A program made the translations under genes and the position numbers. Of a stretch of 64,000 nt of DNA, positions 10,028 to 21,808 are shown piece by piece. Numbering within the stretch: position 1 is the first letter of the stretch; each line of letters opens with the position of its first letter. The stretch is from Patiria miniata (lineage: Eukaryota; Echinodermata; Asteroidea; Valvatida; Asterinidae). The notes under the pieces are model-generated. The model searched no databases and was not told the origin of the DNA. It saw nothing but the letters and a program-made list of their open reading frames with translations. Location: assembly GCF_015706575.1 (NCBI RefSeq), contig NW_024037064.1, positions 9,959,606 through 10,023,605 on the forward strand, in the 5' to 3' direction.

Positions 10028-13000
10028 ATATATTCAATCTGCATGTAAGTACAACGTTTTAGGAAATTTGATCATTCTATGTTGTTCGATTTCGCTCATT
10101 TAAAAACCGAGTTGTAGGCCTATTAGTTGATTTCAGTTGCCTCAATAAATGGATTAAATTATGTTAAGAAGTTTAAATTCATGAAGAAAATTGAAAACAA
10201 ATCTTTTGAATCAAATGCAGTGATTATTACAACTCATGATATTAATAGTGTTACTTTCATTAAAACCAGCATAACCTTAAATTTATCATGTAAAGAAGTC
10301 ACGAGAATTGTTGGATGTAGTAACCGACAGTTCAATTATGTATATACGTATCTTCTCAACATCTACGATATTATAATATGTTTTGAGTAAATTTTAGATT
10401 ACATGCGATTCAGTTTGTAAATACTGAAAATGAGATGGCCTGATATTTTCCAAGGTTAATTCAACCCACGTGATAGGTTCTTGGCCAAAATAATAAGGAA
10501 TCTACTGTGAGATTTTATGACAAGATTAAGCTTTCAATTGAAAAGTAAAACAGTGTTGGTAAATGTTCATATAAATTATCAAACTATACATTTATTTGAA
10601 CTGGCCAAGCAAATTTGACACAATTTCTCAAAAGTATTGAGATGATTTAAAAATGTACTGTTTAAATATGCCGGTGGAGTCAAATTGAAAGCTTAAGCAT
10701 AAAGCTTGTTTTAATTTCTGTAACCAGTCTGTAAATATAAAAAAATTATCGAAAATGTGACCATTTTCTGTTGATTTGACTAAGCTCATTTAAAAACTGA
10801 GTGCTATTAGTTTATTTCAGCGGCTTCAACTTATTGGGTTGGCTTATATTCAGAAGTTTAATTTCAAGAAGAAACCGGATTAAAAACATTCCATTGAAAC
10901 AAATTATGTGATTATTACAACTCATGATAATCTTATAGACGAACTCCTGCAGTAACAACACCGTCTTAGGGAAGTGACAGCTCTTGTTTGTTATTTGCAT
11001 TATTGCCAACACTCGAGTTACCATGAACAGAAGTTAGGGAAATGTTTTGTCTTTATAACCAAAACTACAATTAAGTATTATTGTATTTTTTTCGACATCA
11101 ACGATACGTTTTCAGTAGATTTTGGTTCGTATAGATTACATGCAATTAAGTTTGTAAATAGTGAATACTAAAATAAACGTAAATAACTTATCTGATTTTA
11201 GTTTTCACTTAAATTCATACCACGTGACCGGTTATTGGCCAATAGGAATGTTTTAACTGTCCTGTGTACTTTAGAACAAGGTTGAGCTCAAAGACAGTGT
11301 TTTAAACACATCTACTGCATCATGTGTATGCAGGCTTGTACTATATGGAGTCGTGTATTTAACTACTGCATGTGAAAGGCCGATTCTCAGGGCTTCACGA
11401 TAACAGTACGTGATTGTGGCTGACTTAAGGTTGCGCAAACTTAAAGGGGCACACAAGCCTGACATGGGATGATAAATGCCCTTGACGAGTGCCAATTGAA
11501 CGAAGTCCAAAAGATCGACCGCGCACTCGAGTACCGTACACTCGTCTACAATGCAGTACACTATACTTGTTTGTCTGTATATTTCGGCCAATGTTTCCAC
11601 TTCCACAAGATAATTTTAGAGCAATCAACAAACTTGTTTATTTTAAAGCGGGGATTTCTTTACACTAATCAATGATGTGCTAACTGTATGTTTTGTTCAA
11701 CTTTTTAAATGACTTACAGGAGGTAGGCGTTACTCATTTAGCAGACAACACTCTAAATGTTTGGACATTTTGTAATGACACTTAACATTTCGATTCCTAA
11801 TTAAATAGTCCTGTTATTGACACTGTATTTGAATTTGATCGGGGAGTTTTTAAATGGCAAAGAAGCGTTTTTTTTATCTAATTGAATTTATTTTGTGTAC
11901 TATTTTTGGCAGTACAAATTTTTTCAATTGAAAATGGGGAAAAGTTGTCCAATAATAGGTTTAGGAGTAATTATTCAGCAAACGTAATTTGAATTATCAA
12001 ACCCCCCCCCCCAGGTGATTCAGGCGGGTATATTTTGGATGACTCGAGTCCGTTTATTTGTTTATTTTTTGTTTGACTCGTGACTGGCATCACACTCGTT
12101 GCCTATTGGACTCGGTTTGAGTCAGACTCGGCTAGTGACTGATTCGGACTATGTTCAACTCGAATCGAGTCCATTTCCAAAACAAAAACGTGTGGAAACG
12201 TGAGGGAAAAGTTAAATGAATTTGTTAAGGATTTTTTTTATAAAAATCATATTCTAATGGAAGCGGCCCCTTTGAATGGTGTGGAATTATAATAATAAAA
12301 TTGTACATTTGCAATTGTGAGTGTGAATCACCTCTAAATCTCCATCCACATCGGTTAATGCCGTAGAAGTAGCAACATAAAGTTGCAAACAATCTGAATG
12401 ATGACGAGACATCCAAATTCTACACAATACTCAAAACTACAAAGTGTATTTTTTCCATGAGCTGTAATCCAAGTGAGTTCATCATATACAGCCACTTGCC
12501 AGATGGTCAGTCTCATCAGAGCTCTGCAAACAGTGAATTGAATAAAAGTCAAAAGCAACTGCATGGTTTCATGGGGAATTTAAGGAATTTGTTTATGTAT
12601 TTTTTTACATTTTTTTTTAAAAATCATATTCTAATGAAAACGGCCCCTTTGAATGGTATGGAATAATGCTGTGTGTCTCTGAGCAATCACCTCTTTTGAA
12701 TTTTGACAGGTCATTTTTGTATTTCTGCATATGCTGTGTTAAACTGATTAGCAGGAAATACACTCTTTGGGAACACAGTTTGAAATTACAAAGAATTCAG
12801 GTAATTGCAGATTAAACAATACGAAACAGTTTTGACAGCACCGCGCCCTAATTGTATTTGCTGTAGAAGGAGGAGCCATGGACTGCGTGGAGAGTAAAAA
12901 CACTAGATGAATGGTCAATAAATGATAAAAGATACATTAAAATTTCTGGAATCAGGTTTAAAGTTTGATTTTACATTTCAATTCTGTATTCGATGTCATG

Positions 13001-13560
13001 TCGATCCCTGAACAATACATGTAGTGTTATATTAATTATGAGCCCGATATAGTACATGGAAAAACATGAGTCAAGAAGTTGCTTCTGGCAAAACCAAAAC
13101 AAAACAAAAGCAATATGCAACGGCAAAATCTCAAACTTGCCAAACAGTCTTTCAGTTTTGAATAAATGAAGCAATTTGGACGTCAGACAAGAGTGGTGTG
13201 ATACGTAACTACGAAACAAGTGAACATAGGTTTCTCCTCAAAAGCAGCAAATGTGGAGGGTCTTGCAATTTCAAAAAGAAAGTTATTAAAAGCACTGGCC
13301 GGGTTTCAATTGTACATTTGCAATTGTGAGTGTGAATCACCTCCGAATCTCTGCCCACGTTCTGCACTGTAGATGTGGCAACTTAAAACAAACAAGTTGC
13401 AAACAAATGGAATCTGAACTAGACATATGTTTGTGGACAAACATAGGGCTGTTTCGGTAGCTTTTTGTGACATATGACATGTGTTCCATCAACGAAGGAT
13501 TTGTAGTTCTGTTTATAATGAATGGTGGCATATAATATGTGATTCCATTCGCATAGGGCT
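10028..13560. repeat. AT-rich 3' flank built of diverged repeated modules
   Basis: Modules recur: a GTTGATTTGACT..GCTCATTT block with GTGATTATTACAACTCATGAT near 10060-10230 and again near 10750-10930, and a CACGTG..TTGGCCAATAGGAATG block near 10470 and 11220. The first block also occurs near 18590, 28020 and 28750 behind genes 2 and 3. A cluster of GACTCG motifs (12038-12175) looks like another worn MITE. Two related segments with GAGTGTGAATCACCTC lie at 12316 and 13325. No gene is supported. Confidence 0.55.
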
Positions 13561-13566
13561 TTGAAT

Positions 13567-13613
13567 TATGACGTCACATGTCACGTGATGACGTCATGAT
13601 AACGTCACATCAA
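13567..13613. promoter_or_regulatory. Clustered CRE-like and E-box motifs
   Basis: Two perfect TGACGTCA sites (13569-13576 and 13589-13596) bracket a CACGTG E-box (13582-13587), followed by AACGTCAC. The cluster is 1.8 kb before the gene 2 start codon. CRE sites bind ATF/CREB proteins and CACGTG binds bHLH or bHLH-Zip proteins. It could equally be part of a transposon end; use in regulation is inference. Confidence 0.35.
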
Positions 13614-13832
13614 GTTTCATCTATTACTATAATATTATGGTAAAGAACAACTTAGCCAGAGCAAACATCGTTTAAAGCAAGTTCGCGTCTTTCACCAATT
13701 TTAAATTACAAAGCACTTCCGGTTGTTGGCGGCTACGCGGTCACGAAGTAGGACTACTAGGAGTGCAATGGAGCATGACGCATAGTACAAAGAAGTAGCG
13801 CTGAGAATGTTTATTGAGGTCAATCAGCCGTG

Positions 13833-13854
13833 ACCTCGTAGCCGGCTACGAGGT
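13833..13854. repeat. 22-bp perfect palindrome
   Basis: ACCTCGTAGCC is followed directly by its inverse GGCTACGAGGT. A related GGCTACGCGGTCACGAAG lies about 100 bases upstream, so this may be the worn end of a small inverted-repeat element upstream of gene 2. Confidence 0.6.
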
Positions 13855-14446
13855 GGATAGATCGAGTGGCGGGGTATTCTGCAATTGTGCCAAAGTTTCG
13901 AACAGATGGTCACGAACACTAGATCTACTGTACCATGCATAGGAAAAATTGCCGTGCTGTCCCTTGGAGGCGCTCTTCATTATTACATTTCACTTCGATT
14001 ACTTCCGCGTTAACGGTGGTTGATTGCTTCGATCCTGAAATTTAACCAACCGAAAGATTCGCTTCTTTCGACACAACAGAAACATCATTTTACCATCCAA
14101 ACCGGGATAACGTCGGATAAATGTGAGCACAATAATCTTTGTCTTCCTTAAATCCTGGAGAAGCATTTTGTTGTTAAATTCTGATGTGTTATATTGCGTG
14201 TCTGTCATGTCTGTACGTTTGGGAATACATACATAACGTGTACATGTACAACCATGACAAATGTACATGTACACATGTACATGTACTACGTACTGCGTGT
14301 ACTCGTTTAAATGGCAGTTAATATATATCGAGTAATGGCATATTGCTCGATGCAAAGGACTATCGGTGTGACGTACAAGTATAGGACACTTTTTCTTATT
14401 ATTTTTACCTGTTTTAAAAACGAATGACAGAGCTGGAAAATCATAA

Positions 14447-14755
14447 TGCGCCTATCAATTGCTTCCCCCACCCCTCCCCTCCCGGGCTACCCCACCCAAG
14501 ACGTGGTGATTGTCACTTTTGAAGTGACAAAATCCTCACCCCTCGGGCAAAATATAAGTGACAATCCCCGACCATGCCCCGACATACATACGTGGGCGCA
14601 CTAGTGATTGCCTTTCCATGAGTACGCCAACGTTAACAATGTAATTTGAGTGACCATATCCCCACCCTGGGGCATGAAAAACGTGACCAAATCCTGACAT
14701 CGGACCTCTGGGGCAGCGCGGGGTGGGAGGGGTGAGGAAACATTTGATAGGCGCA
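14447..14755. mobile_element. MITE, 309 bp, terminal inverted repeats TGCGCCTATCAA
   Basis: The left end TGCGCCTATCAATTGCTTCC is mirrored at the right by an inverse starting TGCGCCTATCAAATG, followed on both sides by C-rich CACCCCTCCC. The interior has short repeats of GTGAC/GTCAC. The target duplication is unclear. The insertion is absent from the matching part of unit 4, and no coding capacity is seen. Confidence 0.6.
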
Positions 14756-15376
14756 CAATGTAAATGTATAGATGGCAATACTACGACTTGTCGTGTTATC
14801 TCAGAAAATATAATGGGAAAGAATGTCCATCTGTCCATGATAATTACAAAGTCCTTCGAGAGTGAATTTCCTTTTCAGGAAATCTTAGCATGCACGCCTA
14901 TTGCTGTGTGGCTCTAAATACGAAGGAAGTCCAGGAGAAAAACATATTCATGGGCCACTATGGAGCATCTTACAACTATAACTTTGTACATGTACAATAC
15001 ATTGTATATTGATGTTTTGCATTCAGAAATTTGACATGATGCTAAAGTGCAACATTAGTTGATAAAGTCACTTTCAGATTTCTGCCTTCCCGGATTAACC
15101 AACAATGTCACAAATCTAAGGAAGCATCACAAATAAAATAAAATATGTAATGTTTTGAAAAGGCGGTGCAGTTTATGGATTAGGAGTTGATTTTGCACTT
15201 GTTTCTTTTTAATTTACATCTTGAGAGCCCTGCACACATCGATTCATTTCAAATGCAAAAACACATCCTGTCAATTACTAGTGGTCCCTCCCCATATAGG
15301 GAAACATGCGTATGATGCATTTGTATCACTCTTATGTTTTAAATAAAATATTTTTCTTCACATTTATTAGACAGAA

Positions 15377-17953
15377 ATGGCGACTGGACCTGCAGTAAGC
15401 TCAGCTCTAGAGTCGATCAGCAGACATCATCTTGAGTGCAGCATATGCCAGGGGAGATACCAACAGCCAAAGATACTGGAATGCCTACATAGCTTTTGTG
15501 AGCAATGTCTGCTGAAATATTGCAGCAAGAAGCATCAGGGCGCTGTAGAAATTCCTTGCCCTGTGTGTCGACAGGAGACAAAACTTCCCGAGGTGGGGGT
15601 GGAAGGTCTGAAAACAAACTTTCATTTGATTGGTCTGATTGAGGAGCTTGAACTTCAGGGAAAAATAGTGGGATCGGGTGATACCTGTCTTTTGTGTGAT
15701 GTATGTGAGGAAGACAACGAGGCAACGCAGCGATGTCTGGATTGTGGCCAGTATATGTGCTCAGTCTGCAGCAGAATGCATCTTCGATTCGCAGCAACAT
15801 CAAACCACAAGATAGCTCCATTGAAGGACATTCGTGAGGGAAAGGTTACAGTGACAAAGAAACACCAGAAACAACATCCGAAATGTCTTATTCATGAGGG
15901 CGAAGTGGCACGGTTCTTTTGTACCACTTGTGACATGCTGATCTGCCGAGATTGTACTGTCGTAAACCATTGCAAACCAGAACACTCCTACATTGAGAGG
16001 GACGAGGCAACATCGACATACAAGCAATCTTTGGTTCAACTGTTTCCTCCTCTTGAAAACACTATAACAGAACTCCAGAAATCTCGAGAGAAAGTCTCAA
16101 GAACGAAAGAAGATTTGGGTGTCACAGTTAAGAGGGTCATGACAGAAGTGCAGGACAGAGCAGCTGAGATGCGAGCAGAGGTAACGGCTCAAGAAAATCG
16201 CATCCTTGATGACATCAAAAACATCCAAACAGATCGTGAACAAAAACTGGAAGAGTATGAGAAAACTATGGGCTTGACAGCGGAGAGATTTCAGTATTCA
16301 CTCGATACGGCTAAAGAGGTGACAAGGACTGCATCAGATAGTGACTTTCTCTCACTCTATGCCACAATCAGCAAAGACTTGAAATTGTTGGCACATCAGA
16401 GTATGCCTGGAGTTGACAACAGGCTCGCATTTCTGAAGTTCAAGCAGAGTGAGGGTGTTGGTGGCATCAGTCTGGGTGAGGTGGTGACGGAAGACAAATG
16501 GGAGCTGTGTCGGGAGTTTGGTAAAGGGGGAAGCGGTCCAGGAGAGTTCAGCAGGGCTTGGGGCATAGCTGCTCGTCAACCTGATGAGATTGCAGTGACT
16601 GACTACAGCAACAAACGAGTTGTGATCTGCAGCATCGATGGCAACCAGAAAAGCACGATCCCGATGCAAGGAAGTAAGTTTAAATTACCGTGCATTGCAA
16701 TCTGCCGAATTATGCACACGTACATGTATTTCTTTGCCAATCATTTTTTGCTTTTAATTTTCCCCAAGAGATCGATATGAAACAAAATCACAGTAACTTT
16801 GATGCGAAACATATTTTAGTGAATACAATGTACCTTTTTAATTATAAAGGCATTGTCCATGTCAAAAATCAAATTCCCTTGCTATTTTTTCATAAATTTA
16901 ACAAAAACTACTGTAAATTAAACCTCATGTTTGACATTTGTTTTTTGCCCTGTCCCTACGCATTTTTAACTAGTTTGCTCTTGTTTGTTTTCATGAATTT
17001 GGTTTTCTCTCTTCATGACATTTTTCCAAAGGATGAAAGTTCAAGAAAAATCCATTGTTGTCAGGAGTCTTTTAGTTTTTTTCCCCTATTATCTCACTGA
17101 AAGATAAATAAGGCAATTATCGAAAGGCTTAAACATCAATATGTACAGGATACCTTAAGACACAGTGATATCCCTAATATGTACACGTACAAATGTATAT
17201 TTGACAATGTGTAATTTGTTTGCCAGGGACACTCTTAAGATTTCAGTTTGGAATTTATTTTATACATGTAAATTCCAATTCAGATTGAAATTGACCACTG
17301 TTGTTTGTTTTTACATCGTGCCCCCTACAGGTCCACGTGGCGTCGCAGCTACACGCAGCAACAATCGCTTGGCGGTTGTTGAGGATGGCGCATCCCATGT
17401 GAAGGTGTTCAACAGCGACAACACGCTGGCATACAAGTTCCCAACGGTGCCGCCGAGTGAGGTCGGTAAGACCGCGGTTGACCTCCAGAGCGTAGCTGTC
17501 AAGAATGATGGTACCATTGCAGTGGGAGATGTGGCGAGGATGGTATTGACAGTGCACAGTCCCACTGATGGTGAGCTCCTTCATACCATACCAGTCAAGA
17601 TTAAACCTTATTTTCTGGCTTTTGACAGCAATGATCGAGTGATAATAAGTGACTTTACATCACAGACAGTGGATATTGCCGGTGGCAATGGTACTACAAA
17701 ACGCACCATCAAACCCACCATGAATGGTCAACCAGTGAAATACTGCAACGGTGTATGCACTGATAGCTCAGGTATCTATGTTGCAATGCCTAATGGTGAA
17801 CACAATGGTCATATCCACCACTATGATCTTCAAGGTGGTTTTCTCAAGTGCATCGCACAGGGTCTGCATTGGCCATATGGAATCATGTTAACACCAGATA
17901 GGCAGCTGGCAGTGGCTGACCAGTACTCGGTGAAGATGTATGACCAAGTGTGA
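15377..17953 (+). CDS. TRIM gene 2: RING, two B-boxes, coiled coil, NHL-like propeller (exons 15377-16673, 17331-17953)
   Basis: Predicted E3 ubiquitin ligase of 639 residues with the same layout as gene 1. RING Cys/His ligands are all kept (start of motif LECSICQ). B-box 1 is virtually the same as in gene 1, down to 133 identical bases (15667-15799 against 5781-5913). B-box 2 has VARFFC and ICRDCTV. The exon 1 donor follows ATGCAAGGAA at phase 1; the 657-base intron ends CCCCCTACAG. The propeller again has about six blades, with loop differences at residues following the GIYVAM motif and between GL and GIM near the C terminus. It sits about 7.3 kb downstream of gene 1, same strand, so it is not an operon. 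Loss of function is not indicated. Confidence 0.93.
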
Positions 17954-18660
17954 TACGACATTCCTATCAGTCACGTCAATTTAAATCAATTAGAACAATT
18001 GCATCCAATCAGTTCTATAAAATGGACCCTATCAATGGGATGGAATAATGCTGATATTATCGATCTACTCGTTAGAATATTGGCTAGTCATTATCCCTCC
18101 TATGCAAAAAAACGTTCTGTGCAAGTTGTCAATTCAGTCAAAAATCAGTCTGGTAAGTGTTTTTGACGATTGAGAGCTCTTTGCCCACATACATGTATAG
18201 AAGGATTGACTGGCTGTGACTACAGCCATTCTTTGACTGTAGGTGATAGATCAGGCAGCTGTGCCTACTACTTATCTGCTTGTGTCTGTTGACTTAATTT
18301 GACTAGTCACAGTGCTTGCTTGAAATACATGTATGATCTGACTGTTTGGTGACTAGCCATAAGAGGCATGGTAAGGAAGATAGGGTTGATTTGTTGACTG
18401 TCTGTGACTGATCAGACAGCAGGAGGGTTGAACAATACATTGAAGTTTAGCCTAGATGTCCAGTTGGATGCGCATACACTAATTACAATGTACCATAGTT
18501 TAAGCAATACATGCCAACTATGTTAAGTATAAGTATGTTAGGTATTTGAATTCTAGTTCAGCTCGCCTGTAAATGCGCAATTCTGGGAAATTGTATCATT
18601 CTATGTTGATTTCACTTTGCTCCTCTTAATTAAAAGTTAATTTGGCTGAGTTCAGCTGTT
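17954..18660. other. 3' flank of TRIM gene 2, proximal part
   Basis: It begins with sequence shared with the flank of gene 1 (the GGACCC..GGNATGGAATAATGCT segment). Between about 18190 and 18430 are several short GACTG/CAGTC-type words that resemble a worn repeat. No gene is seen. Confidence 0.4.
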
Positions 18661-18975
18661 TCAACTGAAAAAATGGCTTGGTTGAAAGTAAAAGACTTGA
18701 ATTCCCCCCAAAAAGTAGAGAAAACAAAATATCACATTGAATCAAATGCGGTGAAAGTTTGTAAAAAAAAATGTTTAAGAATGAAATTGAAGGGAAAACC
18801 CTAACCGTAAGCGTGGTTCAACTGAAAAAATGGCTTGGTTGAAAGTAAAAGACTTGAATTCCCCCCAAAAAGTAGAGAAAACAAAATATCACATTGAATC
18901 AAATGCGGTGAAAGTTTGTAAAAAAAAATGTTTAAGAATGAAATTGAAGGGAAAACCCTAACCGTAAGCGTGGTT
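18661..18975. repeat. 157-bp perfect tandem duplication
   Basis: Copy 1 (18661-18817) and copy 2 (18818-18974) read the same as far as I can see, including the C6A5 run and the A9 run. The identity implies a very recent duplication or copying error. The unit lies in non-coding 3' flank and extends a module also present behind genes 1 and 3. Confidence 0.9.
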
Positions 18976-21808
18976 GAAGCCAATAAGATTTTTAATTCAT
19001 GTATATAAAAAGTCATCTTAAGATCAAGTACTATAGAGATGAATAACTGAAATCGTTATTGGAGAGAAATTTGGGAAACCATTATTACGATTTGTTTGTA
19101 CATCAATTGTTCTGGTACGTTTAGATGTATTTTATTTTTTAACAAACAATACGCTGGATCTGACAACTGAGGATTATTGTAATATCATTATCAGTCCTTT
19201 GTGCAGTCCTTTATGCACCATGAACACAAGTTACAAGAATTGTTTAATCTTTTAATCAAAAGTCTAATAATACATGTGTAATTTTCTCGAAATCAACGAT
19301 ATATTTTGACTAGATTTTGGTTCATATAGATTACATGAGGATAAGTTTGTAAATGGAGAACACTGAAACGTAAGATTACCTAATATTGGTTTAAAGGGTT
19401 AAATTCAAGCCAAGTGATCGGTTATTGGCCAAAATGTTTTTTTTTTAAATGCTATGATCTAGTTTAGTAAACTGTGGCGCATCATTTGTGTACAGGCTTT
19501 TGGAGTCGTGTATTTAGCTACTGCATGTGAAAGGCCGATACACAGGGCTTCACGATAACAGTACGTGTTTGTAGTTGAATTCAGGTTGCGCAGACAGGAA
19601 GGGTCAGCCTGACACGGGACCAGACTAAATCTCCTTGAGTGCCAATATTGAACGAAGTTCAAATAGATCGACCGCGCATTCAGTGCCTTACACTCGTCTC
19701 ATGATCTACTTGTCTATCCGTATATTTTGGCTTAATGTTTTCCATTTCCACGGAATAATTTTAGACAAATAACAACCTTATTTTTTATTTCAATAAAGCG
19801 AGGATTTCTTTACTAATCATTTCCTTACATGTGAAGCTTTGTTAAAAGTGACTTACATGGGGCATGTTTTACTCATTACGCCGACAACCCTCTAATTGTT
19901 TAGATTTTTTGTCAATTACATTCATCCTTTAAATTCCTTATTAAAAAGTCCAGTTATCGACACTGTATTTGATTACACAAAGTAGGCATTTCGTAAGTTA
20001 GCCAGAACATTTGCCACACAATGCTAAATAAATATAACCCATGCAAGATAAAAGTAAAGTAATCACGCGGTTTATATCTTATTTATTTTTGTGTTTTTTT
20101 TTCTTTTTCGAAATACAAATGTATTCAATTTAATTGAGAAATCGAAGGGAAAAAGTGTACTCTATTAAGTTTAGGAGTGACATTACAAACTTAATTTTGA
20201 ATCACCCCGGATGACTCTTTGAAAACACCTTTCAGTACGGCACCTAGGATACATGTACCTTTTTTTTTACTTGAAGCAGTTTATATTTCCAGTAAATTGG
20301 ATATTTTAGAGAGGTTATATGACCTCCATTTTTTCTAATTATTATGTTTTACCGTTTTTAGTGCAATTTAGTTCTCAAGAAACATATGTAGTTCCTGAAA
20401 ACTAGGGGCAGTTGGGAAAGGAAACACCGTAGACAAATACATACTCTGAACAAAGGCTCAAAATAAATCTGGTGACTGCCAGCATTGACGTAGTATTTAC
20501 AAATCAATTATTACCCCAAAAAGTTAACCCACTTTTCCTATGATCGTGTTATTTCGCATAGACAAAAACTGCTCATACAACACCTGCATCTCTGCAATTA
20601 TATGAATACGAACCCTTTAAATGGTATGGAAAAACGCTGAAGTGTTTCTATGAAATATCACCTCTTTAGAATTTTGATGAAAATTTTTTTTTTCTGTTTT
20701 TAAGTGATGAGCAGTTAATACAAACATTGGAAACAAAGGGTGGAATTACAAAAAGTAATGGAATTGAACATTATACACAATAAAAACACTTATACATGAC
20801 AGCACTACTTTTATTAACCGAACAAAAGAAGGGAGCAAAGGAGAGTAAAAAAAAAACAGGAACAGAATGGTAAACAAGTGATCAAAAAATACATTTACAT
20901 TTCCCTTTCTGAAATTGAAGATCAAGAAAATTGAATTTACATTTGTATTATGTATCCAATGTCGTGTCAATCTCTCAAAGTTAGTTGTAGACGCATAATG
21001 GAGGGAATTTGGGCTTGCAGTTTACATCTGTAAAGACAGAACTCAGTAGAGAAAATCATGAGTCAATAACCAAACCAAAACAGAAGCAAATTATTGGCAA
21101 AAATCTCAAACCTGCCAATTCCGATAGAGTCTTGAGTTTTAATCGAAGCACTGAAGATTGCAGTTGTTATACACTCACAATCAAGAAAAATATGAACAGA
21201 GGTCAGTTTCAGGGTATTTTCCACAAAAGCAACAGGTTGGGTGTCTTTTCTTCCAATTTCGGAAGGAAAATAATCAAATACACTGGCCGGGTAAAATGTA
21301 TACGTTTATAATTGCGAGTGTGAATCACCTCCAAATCCCCATCTACATGGGTTAATGCCTAAAGAAGTAGCTATATGAAACAAACAAGTTGTAAACAATG
21401 TAGATGATCGCACTCAATCCTCCACAATGATCAAAACTGACCAATCCAATTTTGTCCATGGGCTTTAATCCAGTAATTATACAGTCACGTACTTTGCAGC
21501 TCATCAGAGCTCTGCAAACAGTGAATTGTATAAATGTCAATTAAAGGCTCAGGAATAAATACCAGTGGGTTTAATGAGGAAAGGTTTCCAGCCATCTTTT
21601 GCATATCGGAAATGGATACATAAAGAAAGGCTCGAGGTAAAACAAAACAATAAAAAGCATGTGCATGCACATTGGAATGCACATCTGCCGACCGTTGGAC
21701 GAGATGCGGCAATCGAAGCAGTTCAGAATTTAACAAAAAAATAAATAAAAACTCAGCAGTAACAGCAGCTCGGATAATTTTACCGCATGCATGAGCCTGG
21801 GTTTTTAA
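18976..21808. repeat. Remaining 3' flank of unit 2
   Basis: This AT-rich sequence aligns piecewise with 11100-12960 (unit 1) and 27400-29600 (unit 3): the CCAAGTGATCGGTTATTGG cassette near 19405, the block near 19500-19680 matching 11310-11530, the GAGTGTGAATCACCTCC segment near 21320 and GAGCTCTGCAAACAGTG near 21507. No gene or RNA is supported. Confidence 0.5.

Larger units (their letters stand above)
1..13560 (+). repeat. Tandem unit 1 of a four-unit TRIM array (outer limits approximate)
   Basis: The first bases match the sequence from 21809 almost base for base, and this similarity runs to about 760. It resumes at 3582 and continues through the 5' flank into the gene; the gap is two transposons (761-3572). 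The 3' flank after 8040 shares AT-rich modules with the flanks after 17953 and 27135. A second insertion (8875-10027) lengthens this unit further, so without insertions it is about 9-10 kb. The left edge lies outside the window. Confidence 0.75.
13876..21808 (+). repeat. Tandem unit 2 of the TRIM array (limits approximate)
   Basis: The 5' flank (about 13880-15376) resembles that of unit 4 (about 30170-31931) more than those of units 1 and 3; for example, the last few hundred bases before the 5'UTR acceptor align closely with 31600-31925. The 3' flank (17954-21808) shares modules with those of units 1 and 3. The unit is about 7.9 kb. Confidence 0.65.
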
